The notes: a model not told the origin generated them from the sequence alone. A stretch of 64,000 nt of DNA from Arthrobacter sp. V1I7 (GCF_030817015.1 NZ_JAUSYS010000001.1:2790001-2854000), one strand, 5' to 3'; counted from the first letter of the stretch, positions 29,738 through 41,031 are shown. Numbers and translations are program-made.

Positions 29738-31306
29738 TTATTTCCGCTTTCGTGCTGGGTTCTTGGGTGCCGGGTTCCGGGCGGGGTTCCTGGCTGCAGG
29801 ATTGGTCGGTGCCGCGTTCTTCGGTGCCGCGTTCTTCGGCGCCCCGTTGCTCGGTGCCGCGTTCTTCGGCGCCCCGTGCTGCGGGGCGGGACTGGATGGT
29901 GCGGTGTCCGCGTTCCGGGCGGCGGCCCGGGCGGCGGCACTTTTTCGAAGGGATCCGGCGAGGCCGGCCGGGCCGAACCGGAACATGCCCTTGGGCTGCA
30001 TCCCGGGCGCCATCTGGGCCCGGGCCAGAGACAAGACTACGCCGATGGCGCACAACGACATCAGGAGGGCTGAGCCGCCATAGGAAATGAACGGCAACGG
30101 GATGCCCACCACGGGAGCCAGGCCGGTGACGACCGCCATGTTGACGGTGGCCTGGCCGAGCAGCCAGACCATGATGGTCCCCGCAAGAACCCGGTGGAAC
30201 ATGTCCTTCTGCGCCACGACGACGCGGTAAATGGCGGTGCCCAGGATGCCGAACAGGACCAGGACCACAAGGGTGCCGATCAGGCCGAGCTCCTCGCCGA
30301 TGATGGCGAAGATGAAGTCATTGTGGGCCTCGGGAATCCAGCTGTACTTCTGCCGGCTCTGCCCCAGCCCCACCCCGAACCAGCCGCCGGAGGCAAGCCC
30401 GTAGAGGCCGTTGGTCGACTGGTAGTTCAGGTCCGAGCCGTCGGCGCAGGTCTGGCCGGTCCAGGACAGGATGCGGCAGACGCGGTTGGGGTTCGTGATG
30501 GCCAGGACTGCTATGAAGGCGCCGCCCAGGATCGCGCCGATGCCGAAGACGTAGAGCCGGACCCCCGCGAAGAAGAGCGCCGCGGCGGTGATGATCATGA
30601 CGATCATGGCCGTGCCGAGGTCGTTGCCGGCCAGGATCAGGCCGATCACGAGTGCCGCGACCGGTGCCACCGGGATCAGGGCGTGTTTCGACTGGCTGAG
30701 GAGCTTGGTTTTGGCACCGAGCACCGTCGCCATCCACAGGGCGAGGGCCAGCTTGGCTGCCTCGGAGGGCTGGAAGGTGAACGGCCCGACGTCGATCCAG
30801 TTCTTGTTGCCAAGGGCGCTGCGCCCCATCAGGAGCACCAGCACGAGCAGGATCAGCGCGAGGAAAATGGCAAGCCACGCGAAACGTTTGAGCCACACGA
30901 CGTTGACGCGGGAGAGCAGGAACATGCAGAAGACGCCGATGGCGGCGAACACGCCCTGCTTGAGGGCGGCTGAGTAGGGCGACTCCCCCGCGGCGATGGC
31001 CTCGACACTGGAAGCGGAAAGCACCATCAGAATGCCGATCGCGGTCAGCGCCAGCGTGGTTCCGAGGATCAGGTAGTACGTCGAGCCGTTGCGGGACTTC
31101 CCGGTGCCTTCCAGTGCGGACCAGAAGCCCCGGGACCAGCCGCGGACCCTGCCGAGGGGCGAGAGCCGCCTGGCGGGGACCGGCGCGGCTTTCCGGCCCG
31201 GTGCGCCGGGCGCCTTCCCTGATGGTGCCTGACCGGATGGTGCCTTCACGGCGCCGGTTCTTGGCGCGCCGGGCTTGGCCGGGGTGCGTGTGGGCGTGCT
31301 GACCAT
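29738..31306 (-). CDS. ftsW: Septal peptidoglycan polymerase FtsW
   Basis: SEDS-family glycosyltransferase that polymerises lipid II at the septum with FtsI. The 522-residue protein has about ten membrane helices starting near residue 77, and the SEDS motifs GPFTFQPSEAAKLALALW, NDLGTAMI, NDFIFAIIGEELG and PFISYGGSALL. An unusual C-terminal tail of about 90 residues follows, with repeated Asn-Ala-Ala-Pro and Pro-Ala-Arg blocks and a basic end. It starts at ATG 31306, 2 nt after murD. Confidence 0.95.
   Translation of the reverse strand: MVSTPTRTPAKPGAPRTGAVKAPSGQAPSGKAPGAPGRKAAPVPARRLSPLGRVRGWSRGFWSALEGTGKSRNGSTYYLILGTTLALTAIGILMVLSASSVEAIAAGESPYSAALKQGVFAAIGVFCMFLLSRVNVVWLKRFAWLAIFLALILLVLVLLMGRSALGNKNWIDVGPFTFQPSEAAKLALALWMATVLGAKTKLLSQSKHALIPVAPVAALVIGLILAGNDLGTAMIVMIITAAALFFAGVRLYVFGIGAILGGAFIAVLAITNPNRVCRILSWTGQTCADGSDLNYQSTNGLYGLASGGWFGVGLGQSRQKYSWIPEAHNDFIFAIIGEELGLIGTLVVLVLFGILGTAIYRVVVAQKDMFHRVLAGTIMVWLLGQATVNMAVVTGLAPVVGIPLPFISYGGSALLMSLCAIGVVLSLARAQMAPGMQPKGMFRFGPAGLAGSLRKSAAARAAARNADTAPSSPAPQHGAPKNAAPSNGAPKNAAPKNAAPTNPAARNPARNPAPKNPARKRK
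29755..29890. repeat. Tandem repeats in the 3' end of ftsW
   Basis: GGTGCCGCGTTCTTC recurs several times with variants (clearest at 29810-29870). It encodes Ala-Pro-Lys-Asn-type tail repeats of FtsW and stays in frame, so its copy number may vary between strains. Confidence 0.75.
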
Positions 31307-31308
31307 TG

Positions 31309-32895
31309 TTACTCCTCGCTGGTCTGAGCCTGCCCTTCCACGAGCTCGCGGACAGCTTCGATGAAGGCGTCGCCACGGTGAGCGTAGGAAGAGAACTGAT
31401 CCATGGATGCAGCCGCCGGGGCCAGCAGCACAATGTCCCCCGAGGCGGCCAGCTGCGCCGCCGAGGCGACGGCCAGGGCCATCACAGCCTCACCGGAAAT
31501 CGGCGATGGGCCTGCGTCGGCATGGGCCGGTCCGGCAGTCTGCACGTCTTCAGTGTCGCCCTTCGCCGGCGCGATCACGGGGACATCGGGTGCGTGTCGC
31601 TGCAGCGCGGACAGAAGGTCGCCGGCGTCGGTACCGATCAGCACCACTGCCTTGAGCCGCTTGGCCTGCTCCCGGACCAGCGCGTCGTAGTTGACGCCCT
31701 TGGAAAGTCCGCCGGCGATCCAGACGACGTTGTCGAACGTGGACAGCGAGGCGGCCGCGGCATGGGGATTGGTGGCCTTGGAGTCGTTGATCCAGAGCAC
31801 GCCGTCGTGGCGGGCAACGACCTGGATGCGGTGGTCGCCCGGGAGGTGGTTCAGCAGGCCCTGGCGGACCGCGGAGGGCTCCACCCCGTAGGCGCGGACC
31901 AGGGCGGCGGCAGCGAGGGCGTTGGCCACCATGTGCCGCGGTGCCACCGGGCCCAGGTCGGCGACGGGGGCCAGCTCGACGGCGCTGTCCTTGCGTTCGG
32001 CGATGAAGGCGCGGTCCACCAGGAGGCCTTCGACGACGCCGACCATGCTGATGGCGGGGGTGAGGGTGGTGAAGCCCACGGCGCGGCACCCCTCCACGAC
32101 GTCGGCTTCCTCCACCATGCGTTCGGTTTCGATCTGCTCCGCGTTGTAGATGCACGCTTTTTGGGTGTTCTCGTAGACCTTCGCCTTGTCGGCCAGGTAG
32201 GAGGTGTAGGACCCGTGCCAGTCGATATGGTCTTCGGCGACATTGAGGCACACACTGGCGACCGGCGACACGGAGTGGCTCCAGTGAAGCTGGAAGCTCG
32301 AGAGTTCGACGGCGAGGACGTCGTATTCCACCGGGTCCCGGAGGGCGTCCAGGATCGGCGTGCCGACGTTGCCGACGGCGATTGCCTGGAGCCCGGCGGC
32401 CTGCAGCATGGACTCTGTCAGGCCGACCGTCGTCGTTTTGCCGTTGGTGCCCGTGATGGTCAGCCAGTCCGCGGTCTTGCGGCCCGCGCGTTCGCGGACC
32501 CGCCAGGCGAGTTCGACGTCGCCCCAGACGGGGATGTGCGCCCTGGCGGCGGCAGCCAGCAACGACTGGTCCGGCCGCCAGCCCGGTGAGGTGACGATCA
32601 GGTCCGGTTTCGCGCCGTCGACCTTGGGCACCGTGAGTACGGCCTCCTCGCCCAGCAGCACGTCCACGGCGCCGACGATCCGAAGCGTGTCCGCCTGCGC
32701 GTGCGCTTTCGGGCTGGTCGCGGCGTCCACCACCACCACCCGGGCGCCAAGCTCGATCAGGGTGTCTGCGGCGGCGAAGCCGGAGACGCCGATGCCGGTC
32801 ACGACCACCCGCAGGCCGGTCCAGTCGGAATCCCAGCTGACCAGGTCCTGCAGCCGGGCTGACGTGGTGAGCGCTGCGGGGATGGGGCCGGTCAC
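31309..32895 (-). CDS. murD: UDP-N-acetylmuramoylalanine-D-glutamate ligase
   Basis: Adds D-glutamate to UDP-MurNAc-L-Ala. I prefer the GTG at 32895, which overlaps the mraY stop as GTGA and gives 528 residues; an in-frame ATG at 32910 is possible. Landmarks are [22 protein letters not shown] (nucleotide fold), [12 protein letters not shown] (ATP loop), [14 protein letters not shown] and [16 protein letters not shown] stretch of about 20 residues near 445 ([17 protein letters not shown]) looks inserted relative to the core. Confidence 0.95.
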   Translation of the reverse strand: MTGPIPAALTTSARLQDLVSWDSDWTGLRVVVTGIGVSGFAAADTLIELGARVVVVDAATSPKAHAQADTLRIVGAVDVLLGEEAVLTVPKVDGAKPDLIVTSPGWRPDQSLLAAAARAHIPVWGDVELAWRVRERAGRKTADWLTITGTNGKTTTVGLTESMLQAAGLQAIAVGNVGTPILDALRDPVEYDVLAVELSSFQLHWSHSVSPVASVCLNVAEDHIDWHGSYTSYLADKAKVYENTQKACIYNAEQIETERMVEEADVVEGCRAVGFTTLTPAISMVGVVEGLLVDRAFIAERKDSAVELAPVADLGPVAPRHMVANALAAAALVRAYGVEPSAVRQGLLNHLPGDHRIQVVARHDGVLWINDSKATNPHAAAASLSTFDNVVWIAGGLSKGVNYDALVREQAKRLKAVVLIGTDAGDLLSALQRHAPDVPVIAPAKGDTEDVQTAGPAHADAGPSPISGEAVMALAVASAAQLAASGDIVLLAPAAASMDQFSSYAHRGDAFIEAVRELVEGQAQTSEE

Positions 32896-34001
32896 AGGAG
32901 CACCACCCATTCGGCGTAGAAGATTCCGAGCCCGGCGGCGACAAACAGCCCGCAGAGGATCCAGAAGCGGACAACGACGGTGACTTCCGCCCAGCCCTTG
33001 AGTTCGAAGTGGTGCTGGAGCGGGGCCATTTTGAAGAACCGCTTTCCCTTGGTGATCTTGAAGTAGCCGACCTGGATGATGACGGACAGGGTGATCAGGA
33101 CGAACAGGCCACCGATGAAGGCCAGCAGCAGTTCGGTCCGGGAGAGGATCGCGAAGCCTGCGACGGCGCCGCCGATGGCCAGTGATCCGGTGTCGCCCAT
33201 GAAGATTCTTGCCGGTGAGGTGTTCCACCAGAGGAAGCCGACCAAGGCGGCGCTGAGGATGGCCGCGAGCAGCGCGAGATCCAGCGGATCGCGCACGGAG
33301 TAGCAGCCGCCGCCGGCCTGCCGCGGGGAGCCGCAGGCCTGGTTGCTCTGCCAGATGCCTATCAGGGTGTAGGCGCCGAACACCATCACGGAGGCGCCGG
33401 CGGCGAGCCCGTCGAGGCCGTCGGTGAGGTTCACGCCGTTGGTTGCGGCGGTGACGATCAGGTTCGACCACAGCACGAAGAGGATGGCGCCGAGCACGGT
33501 TCCACCGAAGGCGAGGTTCAGCCACGGGATGTCGCGGACCAGGGAGATCTGAGTGGACGCGGGGGTCAGCCCGTCCTCGTCGGGGAACTGCAGCACCAGG
33601 ACGGCGAACGCGACCCCGACAGCGCCCTGCAGGATCAGTTTGGCCTTGACGTCCAGGCCGAGGCTGCGCTGCTTGGAAATCTTGATGAAGTCGTCGAGGA
33701 ATCCGACGAACCCCATTCCGACCATGAGGAACAGCAGGAGCAGGGCCGAGGCGGAGGGTCCCGGTGAGGCCGGGTTGATCATCCACATGATCAGGTGGGT
33801 CAGCCCGTAGCTGGCGAGGACGGCCAGGACCACGATGGTGCCGCCCATGGTGGGCGTTCCGCGCTTGGTGTGGTGCGTGGTGGGACCGTCATCGCGGATG
33901 AATTGCCCGTAGCTCTTGTGGACCAGGAGCCGGATGAACAGCGGGGTGCCCACGAGGGCAAAGAGCAGCGCCAGGCCGGAGCCCATCAGCAGTGCAATCA
34001 C
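32892..34001 (-). CDS. mraY: Phospho-MurNAc-pentapeptide transferase
   Basis: Integral membrane enzyme that transfers phospho-MurNAc-pentapeptide to undecaprenyl phosphate, making lipid I. The 369-residue protein has about ten helices. Conserved sites are [13 protein letters not shown], the [12 protein letters not shown] motif with catalytic Asp residues, [12 protein letters not shown] and [13 protein letters not shown]. It overlaps murF and murD by 4 nt each. Confidence 0.97.
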   Translation of the reverse strand: MIALLMGSGLALLFALVGTPLFIRLLVHKSYGQFIRDDGPTTHHTKRGTPTMGGTIVVLAVLASYGLTHLIMWMINPASPGPSASALLLLFLMVGMGFVGFLDDFIKISKQRSLGLDVKAKLILQGAVGVAFAVLVLQFPDEDGLTPASTQISLVRDIPWLNLAFGGTVLGAILFVLWSNLIVTAATNGVNLTDGLDGLAAGASVMVFGAYTLIGIWQSNQACGSPRQAGGGCYSVRDPLDLALLAAILSAALVGFLWWNTSPARIFMGDTGSLAIGGAVAGFAILSRTELLLAFIGGLFVLITLSVIIQVGYFKITKGKRFFKMAPLQHHFELKGWAEVTVVVRFWILCGLFVAAGLGIFYAEWVVLL

Positions 34002-35569
34002 AGCAGCGCACTCCCTTCAGTGGCGGTTCCGGCCGGTTTTCCAGCCGCGGATTCCGCGGCATTGGCAGCAGCGCCGGCGGCGGGGGCGCCGGGGGCTTGT
34101 GGAGGCAATGCTATCCGATCGCCCAGATGGCGCAGCCCGATGCTGTTCGAGGACTTGAACAGCACCAGGTCCCCCGGCTGGAGTTCAGCCTGCAGGAGCT
34201 CATAGGCCTCGTCGGCGGTCTCGGTGAAGACGCATTCCTCGCCCCAGGATCCTTCGTTGACCGCGGAAACGTAGAGCGAACGCGCTTCCCTGCCCACGAC
34301 GACCAGCCGGGAGATGTTGAGCCGGACCACCTGGGTGCCGACGGCTATGTGCTCGCGGATGGAGTCAGGGCCCAGTTCGAGCATGGCGCCGAGCACCGCC
34401 CAGGTCCGACGGCCCCGGCCGAGGTCAGCCAGGGTCCGCAGGGCCGCCCGCATGGAGTCCGGGTTCGCGTTGTAGGCATCGTTGATGATGGTGACGCCGT
34501 CGGCCCGTTCGGTGCGCTCCATCCGCCACCGGCTAGCAGCGGTCTGCGCGCTCAGCGAGGCAGCGATCGTTGCCGGGGCGATGCCCGCGGCGTGGGCAGC
34601 CGCGGCCGCAGCCAGCAGGTTGCCGACGTGGTGGGCCCCGATCAGCCGTGAGCCGACGTGGCGGCTGGCGGTGTCCCCCGGCAGGAAGAGCTCGAATTCG
34701 GGGTTTCCCGAGGCGTTCAGTTCAACGCCTTCCGCGCGGACACGCTCTGCACCGACTCTGTCGGAACGGTCGCTGCGGGCGGCCTGGGCGGAGTAGCCGA
34801 GCACGGCGGCGCCGGTGCGGTCAGCCATGGCGGCGACGCGGGCATCGTCCAGGTTGAGGACGGCGGTGCCGGCGGCCGGGAGGGCTTCGACGAGTTCGCC
34901 CTTGGCGACGGCGATGTTCTCCACTCCGCCGAATTCGCCGGAGTGCGCTGTGCCGACCCCAAGGACCACTCCGATGTCGGGGCGGACCATGTCCGCGAGG
35001 TAGCGGATGTGGCCGACACCGGTGGCGCCCATTTCGATGACGAGGTAGCGGGTGTCAAAGCCCGCTTTGAAGACGGTCAGCGGGACGCCGACCTCGCCGT
35101 TGTAGGAGCCAAGCGGGGCGACCGTCCTGGCTCCGGCGCCGTTGTCGCCGCCGGCGGCGGCGAGGATGCCGGCCAGCAGGTCCTTGGTGGTGGTCTTGCC
35201 CGCGGATCCGGTGATGCCGATGACGGTCAGCGGTGCGCCTTCGGCGTTCCGGCGGGCCCGGATCCGGCGGACTGTCTCGGCAGCCAGGGCCCCCATGGCC
35301 AGGACGGAGTCCTCAACGACGACGGCGGGGTAGTTCCGCCCGTCGGCGTCGGCGACCTCATGCTCCACGAGGGCCAGCACCGCGCCCCGTTCGAAGGCGG
35401 CGCCCACGAAGTCGTGGCCGTCGGCCGCCTCCCCCGGTTTTGCCACGTAGAGGGAACCCGCTGCGGCTTCACGGGAGTCGGTCACCACGGAACCGGGGGT
35501 GATGTCCGGTTCCGCGGCCAGCCGGCCGTTGGTCAGGTCGGCGATTTCCGCCGCGGTAAGTGCAATCAT
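33998..35569 (-). CDS. murF: UDP-MurNAc-tripeptide:D-Ala-D-Ala ligase
   Basis: Adds D-Ala-D-Ala to complete the UDP-MurNAc pentapeptide. The 523-residue protein has the Mur ATP loop [19 protein letters not shown] near 120, [10 protein letters not shown] and [11 protein letters not shown]. The extra C-terminal Ala-rich tail is longer than in E. coli MurF. It lies 6 nt downstream of murE and overlaps mraY by 4 nt. Confidence 0.96.
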   Translation of the reverse strand: MIALTAAEIADLTNGRLAAEPDITPGSVVTDSREAAAGSLYVAKPGEAADGHDFVGAAFERGAVLALVEHEVADADGRNYPAVVVEDSVLAMGALAAETVRRIRARRNAEGAPLTVIGITGSAGKTTTKDLLAGILAAAGGDNGAGARTVAPLGSYNGEVGVPLTVFKAGFDTRYLVIEMGATGVGHIRYLADMVRPDIGVVLGVGTAHSGEFGGVENIAVAKGELVEALPAAGTAVLNLDDARVAAMADRTGAAVLGYSAQAARSDRSDRVGAERVRAEGVELNASGNPEFELFLPGDTASRHVGSRLIGAHHVGNLLAAAAAAHAAGIAPATIAASLSAQTAASRWRMERTERADGVTIINDAYNANPDSMRAALRTLADLGRGRRTWAVLGAMLELGPDSIREHIAVGTQVVRLNISRLVVVGREARSLYVSAVNEGSWGEECVFTETADEAYELLQAELQPGDLVLFKSSNSIGLRHLGDRIALPPQAPGAPAAGAAANAAESAAGKPAGTATEGSALL

Positions 35570-35575
35570 CTCGGT

Positions 35576-37228
35576 TTAGGACTCTATCCGCTGGTCTTGG
35601 AGAACGGTGAATCCCCGTGCTGTCAAGGCGGAGCGGAGCTCCACCCTGTCGTCGAGGGCGAGGTTGACGCCCTTGACTTCCTGCCATACTTCGTGGCCCC
35701 GCCCTGCGACCAGGATCGTGTCCTCCGCCCGGGCGAGCTCAACGGCCCTCCGGATGGCGGCGTCGCGCGGGAAGACCTCGACAACCGTGCATCCCAGGCC
35801 CTCGCGGTCCTTGGCCTCGAGGGCTCCGGCCAGAACGTGGGCGCGGATGGCCCCGGCATCCTCGTCGTGCGGGTCGTCGTCGCTGACAATCACGGTGTCC
35901 GCGAGCCGGGCGGCGATGGCTCCCATCGCCGGGCGCTTGCTCTGGTCGCGCTGACCGGTGGCGCCGAAGACGATGATCACCTTGGAGCCCGGTTCAGGCG
36001 AGCGGACAGCTTCGAGGGCCCGGGCCAGGGCGTCGGGGTTGTGGGCGAAGTCGACCACCGCGGCGGGAGCTGCGGAGATGAGCTGCATGCGACCCGGGAC
36101 GGCGACGGTGAAGGGATCCCGGGCGTCGAGGGCGGCCTGCACCGTGGCGGCGTCGTGCCCGCCGGCGAGCACCATGGCAGTGGCGAGTGCGGCGTTGGCA
36201 ACATTGAAGCCGCCCGGAAGGCCGGTGTGCACGCGCAGGGCCGGACCGTTCCGGTGCTGCAGGGTGAAGTCGGTCCCGAGTCCCCGCGGGGACTGGCCGG
36301 TGACCGTCCAATCCGCTGCCGGTGCTCCGTCCCCGCGTGCCGCCGGCGCCGTGGCGAGGGTTGTGACCGGAATGCCGGCCGACGCCGCGAGCCGCCTGCC
36401 CCACTCGTCGTCGACGGTGATCACCGCGGCGCGGGCGCGCTCGGCCGTGAAGAGCCGGGCCTTGGTCTGGAAGTACTCCTCCATGCTGCCGTGCAGGTCC
36501 AGGTGGTCCTGGGTCAGGTTGCTGAAGCCGACGACGTCGAACACGACGCCGTCCACGCGGTGGAAGGAGACGGCGTGCGAGGAGACCTCCATCGAGGCGG
36601 CATCGAGGCCGCGTTCGCGCATGAGGGCCAGCAGGGCATGGACGTCGGTGGATTCCGGCGTCGTGAGCAGGCTCGGGATCGGCTCCCCGCCCGCGAGGAT
36701 CTCGATGGTCCCGATCAGGCCGGTCTTCTGGCCGAGGGCTCCCAGCAGGGCGTTGATGAAATAGGTGGTGGTCGTCTTGCCATTGGTACCGGTGACGCCG
36801 TAGAGGGCAGGCGAGGCCGCGTCCTCCGGCTGGCCCCGGTAGATCAGGGCGGACAGCCGGCCGACCAGGCTGCGGGGTTCCGCCGCCAGCAGTACCGGGA
36901 CGGAGACGTTGGAGAGCGCCAGCAGCCGCGCCCCGGCGTCGTCCGTGAGCACCGCCGCGGCCCCGGCCGCTACGGCTTCGGAGACGAAGTCCGCTCCGTG
37001 CCGGGTGGCGCCCGGCAGGGCGACGTACAGATCACCCGGCTGGATGCTCCGGGAGTTCAGGGAAATTCCGGTGACCTGTACCGAGCCGGATGCCCCGGGA
37101 ACCACGACGCCGATTGTCTCCCCGACGGATGCCAGCGGCACTGCGGCGACCCCGGCGGGCCGGAATGCCGCGGTGGAGGCCTGACCGGACGGCGCGGCGG
37201 AATTCTCGGGGGCGTTGAGCTCTGACAA
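35576..37228 (-). CDS. murE: UDP-MurNAc-tripeptide synthetase
   Basis: Adds the third stem residue to UDP-MurNAc-L-Ala-D-Glu. The 550-residue protein has [19 protein letters not shown], the carbamylated-lysine region and the C-terminal GRGHE. The amino-acid-specificity loop, DNPR in meso-diaminopimelate enzymes, reads DDPHDE near residue 450, which argues for L-lysine. That fits the Lys-type peptidoglycan of Arthrobacter relatives, but it is inference from one motif. About 120 nt separate it from ftsI, with no terminator. Confidence 0.94.
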   Translation of the reverse strand: MSELNAPENSAAPSGQASTAAFRPAGVAAVPLASVGETIGVVVPGASGSVQVTGISLNSRSIQPGDLYVALPGATRHGADFVSEAVAAGAAAVLTDDAGARLLALSNVSVPVLLAAEPRSLVGRLSALIYRGQPEDAASPALYGVTGTNGKTTTTYFINALLGALGQKTGLIGTIEILAGGEPIPSLLTTPESTDVHALLALMRERGLDAASMEVSSHAVSFHRVDGVVFDVVGFSNLTQDHLDLHGSMEEYFQTKARLFTAERARAAVITVDDEWGRRLAASAGIPVTTLATAPAARGDGAPAADWTVTGQSPRGLGTDFTLQHRNGPALRVHTGLPGGFNVANAALATAMVLAGGHDAATVQAALDARDPFTVAVPGRMQLISAAPAAVVDFAHNPDALARALEAVRSPEPGSKVIIVFGATGQRDQSKRPAMGAIAARLADTVIVSDDDPHDEDAGAIRAHVLAGALEAKDREGLGCTVVEVFPRDAAIRRAVELARAEDTILVAGRGHEVWQEVKGVNLALDDRVELRSALTARGFTVLQDQRIES

Positions 37229-37346
37229 GGGAATCTCCGTTTGTGGTGCGAGTGGATCTGGCGCTGCGCACGGAGGATTCTCCGGCCCGCAGGCTTGCTG
37301 GATGGTTCGGGCTAGCTGCTGGTTCGGAACGCGGGCGGTGCCGGTA

Positions 37347-39143
37347 CTACTTGGCGTACTGCGGCAACCGGACGGGCTCCCCGGTGGACGGCTGGACGTT
37401 GTAGATCCGGAGCACCTGGCTCATGACCGAACGGAACACCGGTCCGTTGGTGATGCCGTAGATGCTGCCCTTGGGCCGCTGCAGGACCACCTCAACAATA
37501 AACCGCGGATCGTCCATCGGCGCCATCCCGACCATGGAGGCGGTGTAGCCGCAGAAGCCCGACTTGCCGTCGTCGCAGGGCGATTCCGAGGTGCCCGTCT
37601 TGGCGCCCACCCGGTAGCCGTCGATCCCCGCATCCTTGATCTGGCCCTCCGTCACGGCACTCTCGAGGATGTCGCGGACCTGCTTGGCGGTGTCCCGGGA
37701 AACGATCTGACGAGGCAGCCGGGCGGGCACCTTCTCCTCGGTACCGTCGGGGTTGATGTAGCTGTCGATCAGGCGGGGCTGGAGCATGACGCCGTCGTTG
37801 GCGATGCTCTGGTAGGCGCGCACGGTCTGCAGCGTGGATTGGGAGACGCCCTGGCCGAACAGCACCGTGTACTCCTGCCGGCCGTCCCATTCCTCGGCCG
37901 GTGTCAGGATGCCGGTGGCTTCAGCCGGAAGGCCGATCTGCGGGGCTTCCCCGATGCCGAACTTCTGCAGCCAGTCGTGGCGCTGCTCCCTGCTGAGCCG
38001 CTGCCCGGCCATGACCGTACCGGTGTTCATCGACCAGCCCAGGATGCCGGCCAGGGTCCGCTCCTCGGTGCCGTGCGCGAAGGCGTCGTTGAAGGTCTGA
38101 CCGTCCACGGTATACGACGTCGGGATGGTGAATGTCTCCAGCGGGCTGGATTTGCCTTCCTCGATCAGTGCGGCAGCGGTGATCATCTTCTCCACCGACC
38201 CGGGTTCGTAGGCGGCGGTCACGGCGCGGACACCACGGTCCTCCGCTGCGGTCATGCCCGGGTCGTTGGGGTCCGGGGAGTCGGTGTCCGCCATGGCGAT
38301 GATGTCGCCGGTCTTGACGTCGGAGACGATGATGACGCCCCACTCCGCTCCGAGCTTGTCCCGCTGGCTCTGGATGGCCTGCTGGGCGAAGTACTGGAGG
38401 TCCGAGTTCAGGGTGAGTCTGATGTCCTTGCCGTTCACGGCGGGGGTCAGCTGGTCCACCCCCACCGGGATGCGCAGCCCGTCCGCGCCGATCTCGAAGA
38501 GCCGCTTTCCGGGCGTCCCCTTGAGGATTTCGTCCTGGGTCTGTTCGAGGCCGGACTGGCCGGTGGTGCCGTCCATCAGGAAGCCGATGATGCCGCCGGC
38601 AACGGCCCCGTTCGGGTAGACACGCTTGCTGGTGCCTTCGCTCACGAGCCCGGGGATCTGCAGTTTGGAGACCCGGTCCTCGACGTCGGGCAACAGGTCC
38701 TTGGCCACGATGTAGTACCGCTTGGTGCCGGTGAGGGCGTCCCGGACGTCGCTCCGGTCCATGCCCAGCAGCCCGGCGAGCTCGGTGATGCCCTGGTCCC
38801 GGGAGACCTTCACGATCTCGTCCTTGCCCTCGTCGAGCCTTGGGAACGACTCGGTCTTGGTGTTGACGGTCTGGTCCACCACGATGTTGTAGCGGATCAC
38901 GCTGCTGGCCAGCACGGTGCCGGCGGAGTCCAGGATGCTGCCGCGCTCAGCCGGGAGTTCTATCGGCGTGAGGCGGTTGTTCAGTGCCGCCTCGGCCATG
39001 CCACCGACATCGAGTCCCTGGACGAGGAACAGCTTGCCGCCGACGACGAGCAGGAGCGTGAGCATGAGGCCGAGGCCGAGGCGCAGCCTCCGTGTGGCGC
39101 TCGGCACTTTAGCCTTGCGTGCCGTGCGGGTTTTCTGCGCCAC
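37347..39143 (-). CDS. ftsI: Septal transpeptidase FtsI (class B PBP)
   Basis: Cross-links septal peptidoglycan together with FtsW. The 598-residue protein has an N-terminal membrane anchor at about 21-41, a dimerisation domain and the transpeptidase. Active-site motifs are SVEK (S316, K319), SMN (371-373) and KTG (515-517). In most homologues the first is STFK and the second SSN, so the two inner positions here are unusual although the catalytic residues are kept. It follows the FtsL-like gene by about 40 nt. Confidence 0.95.
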   Translation of the reverse strand: MAQKTRTARKAKVPSATRRLRLGLGLMLTLLLVVGGKLFLVQGLDVGGMAEAALNNRLTPIELPAERGSILDSAGTVLASSVIRYNIVVDQTVNTKTESFPRLDEGKDEIVKVSRDQGITELAGLLGMDRSDVRDALTGTKRYYIVAKDLLPDVEDRVSKLQIPGLVSEGTSKRVYPNGAVAGGIIGFLMDGTTGQSGLEQTQDEILKGTPGKRLFEIGADGLRIPVGVDQLTPAVNGKDIRLTLNSDLQYFAQQAIQSQRDKLGAEWGVIIVSDVKTGDIIAMADTDSPDPNDPGMTAAEDRGVRAVTAAYEPGSVEKMITAAALIEEGKSSPLETFTIPTSYTVDGQTFNDAFAHGTEERTLAGILGWSMNTGTVMAGQRLSREQRHDWLQKFGIGEAPQIGLPAEATGILTPAEEWDGRQEYTVLFGQGVSQSTLQTVRAYQSIANDGVMLQPRLIDSYINPDGTEEKVPARLPRQIVSRDTAKQVRDILESAVTEGQIKDAGIDGYRVGAKTGTSESPCDDGKSGFCGYTASMVGMAPMDDPRFIVEVVLQRPKGSIYGITNGPVFRSVMSQVLRIYNVQPSTGEPVRLPQYAK

Positions 39144-39184
39144 GATGTTTCCTTGCTGCTTGCCTGGCTGGTGTTCGACCTGGG

Positions 39185-39850
39185 TTACTGTCCCGGAACC
39201 TTCTGAGCGGGGGGCGGGACGGACCCGCCGTGGAGTTCGACGGCCGGTTCGGGTGCGGCCGCCGGCGCGGCCGGTTCCGCCGCTGCGGCGGGGGCAGCAG
39301 CGGCCACCGGGACGTCGGCGGTGGGCTTGCGGTTCACGAGCGGCTCAATGCTGGTGGCGGGCGGGACGACGGTGAGCTGACCTGCGACGGCGGGCGCGGC
39401 GATGACGGCGCCCCGCGCGTCGCCCTTCACCGCGGCCTTCGCCTTGCCGGTGACGCTGAGGGTGGACAAATCGATCTGGCCCTTGCCCGTGGAAGCGACC
39501 ATGCCGAGCTCGGTCGCTTTGGCGGCCAGGTTCTGGGGGGCGTCGAAGTTCTGCACCTGCTGGGTGAGGTCCTGGTTCTGCTTCGTCAGGGTCAGCTGGT
39601 CGCTCCGGAGCTGGACCAGCTGGTACTGAGCGCTGGATACCGAGATGTTGAGGACCAGCACCGCCATCAACGCCACGGCGAGGATGCCGAAGCACAGCAC
39701 CACAAACGGGGCGCGGCGCTTGCGCGGGGCGGAACGGACCAGCGAAAGCGGCGTGCGGGACTTGCGGGCCGGGCCCGGGTTCAGCCCGGGCAGGGCGCGG
39801 GCGGTAGCGCCAGTGGACACGGGGTATCGGTTCAGGGCAGCGGTGCTCAT
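39185..39850 (-). CDS. ftsL: FtsL-like division protein
   Basis: A 221-residue bitopic protein: basic cytoplasmic N-terminus of about 48 residues, membrane helix near 49-70, then a short coiled coil (residues about 72-105, [22 protein letters not shown]) and a disordered Ala/Pro-rich tail. The shape and position between rsmH and ftsI match FtsL, which joins FtsB and FtsQ. Sequence identity in this family is low, so the call rests on topology and synteny. It overlaps rsmH by 4 nt. Confidence 0.8.
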   Translation of the reverse strand: MSTAALNRYPVSTGATARALPGLNPGPARKSRTPLSLVRSAPRKRRAPFVVLCFGILAVALMAVLVLNISVSSAQYQLVQLRSDQLTLTKQNQDLTQQVQNFDAPQNLAAKATELGMVASTGKGQIDLSTLSVTGKAKAAVKGDARGAVIAAPAVAGQLTVVPPATSIEPLVNRKPTADVPVAAAAPAAAAEPAAPAAAPEPAVELHGGSVPPPAQKVPGQ

Positions 39851-40842
39851 GCGTCTCTCCTGGCTCTGATGCGTTCCACGGCGCGGAGCCTGGCGGAAGC
39901 TGCGCGCGGGTTTTCGGCGATTTCGGCGGCGGTGGGCACCTCGGTGCCCTTCGTGAGGGTCTTCAGTTCGGCCTTGTGTTCCTCGAGCTCCACCGGGAAT
40001 CCGAGCGGGGCCGAGGATCTGGAGCCGGCCTGGAAGAAGCCCTTGACGATCTTGTCCTCCAGCGAGTGGTAGGACATCACGACGACGCGGCCACCGACGG
40101 CGATGGCTTTGATGGCCGCGGGGATCGCACGCTCCAGCACATCGAGCTCTTCGTTTACCTCGATCCGGAGCGCCTGGAACGTGCGCTTGGCAGGGTGCCC
40201 CCCGGACTTCGCGGCACCCGCCGGGACAACCGCGCGAATCTGCTCGACGAGCTCACCGGTGGTGGTGAAGTGCTTCTCGGCCCGGGCGCTGACGATGCGG
40301 TTGGCGATCCGGCCGGCGAACTTCTCTTCCCCCCACTTCCGGATGATCCGGACGAGGTCCTCTTCGCTGTAGTTGTTGACGACGTCGGCGGCGGTCTGGC
40401 CCCGGCTGGTGTCCATCCGCATGTCGAGCGGGGCGTCAAAGGAGTATGCGAAGCCGCGTTCCCGCTCGTCGAGCTGGAGCGAGGAAACACCCAGGTCCAT
40501 CAGGACGCCATGGACCTGGCTGAAGCCAAGGTCCTCGACGACCCCCGGGATTTCGTCGTAGACGGCGTGGACCAGGTCGATCCGGCCGGCGAAGGGCTTG
40601 AGCCGCTCCCCCGCCAGAGCAAGGGCCTCCTCGTCGCGGTCGATGCCGATCAGGTGCAGGTCCGGAAAGCGCTGGAGCATGGCTTCGGAGTGCCCGCCCA
40701 TGCCGAGGGTGGCATCGATGACCACCGGGGTTTCGTCTCGGCCCCGGGCGGCCTCGAAACCGGGTGCCAACAAATTAATGCACCGGTCCTTGAGGACCGG
40801 TACATGCCGTTCGGACGTGGGCTTGTGCTGTGGGTCAGTCAT
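39847..40842 (-). CDS. rsmH: 16S rRNA (cytosine-N4) methyltransferase
   Basis: Methylates N4 of C1402 in 16S rRNA with S-adenosylmethionine. The 331-residue protein has [13 protein letters not shown] at the start, the SAM loop [45 protein letters not shown] motif ([14 protein letters not shown] here) and [16 protein letters not shown]. Also called mraW. About 190 nt separate it from mraZ. Confidence 0.97.
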   Translation of the reverse strand: MTDPQHKPTSERHVPVLKDRCINLLAPGFEAARGRDETPVVIDATLGMGGHSEAMLQRFPDLHLIGIDRDEEALALAGERLKPFAGRIDLVHAVYDEIPGVVEDLGFSQVHGVLMDLGVSSLQLDERERGFAYSFDAPLDMRMDTSRGQTAADVVNNYSEEDLVRIIRKWGEEKFAGRIANRIVSARAEKHFTTTGELVEQIRAVVPAGAAKSGGHPAKRTFQALRIEVNEELDVLERAIPAAIKAIAVGGRVVVMSYHSLEDKIVKGFFQAGSRSSAPLGFPVELEEHKAELKTLTKGTEVPTAAEIAENPRAASARLRAVERIRARRDA

Positions 40843-41031
40843 GCCTGCGTCCTTTCATTTTCCGGGTGTTCGGGTGTTCGCTGCGCTGCCGCGCGGTCCG
40901 TTTCTTAATCCAGATCCCCATCCGCGCCTACCCTGCGCCCGCCTGGCTCCGGGGAAGTGAGCCAGGTGAACACCGGATGGGCGGCTGGAGATCTCGGTCA
41001 AGAAGCGTGCCGTGCTGGTAATCGCCGGGGT

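Noticed and set aside
34658..37225. Long open frame antisense to murF and murE
   Set aside because: Shadow of the two Mur ligase genes.
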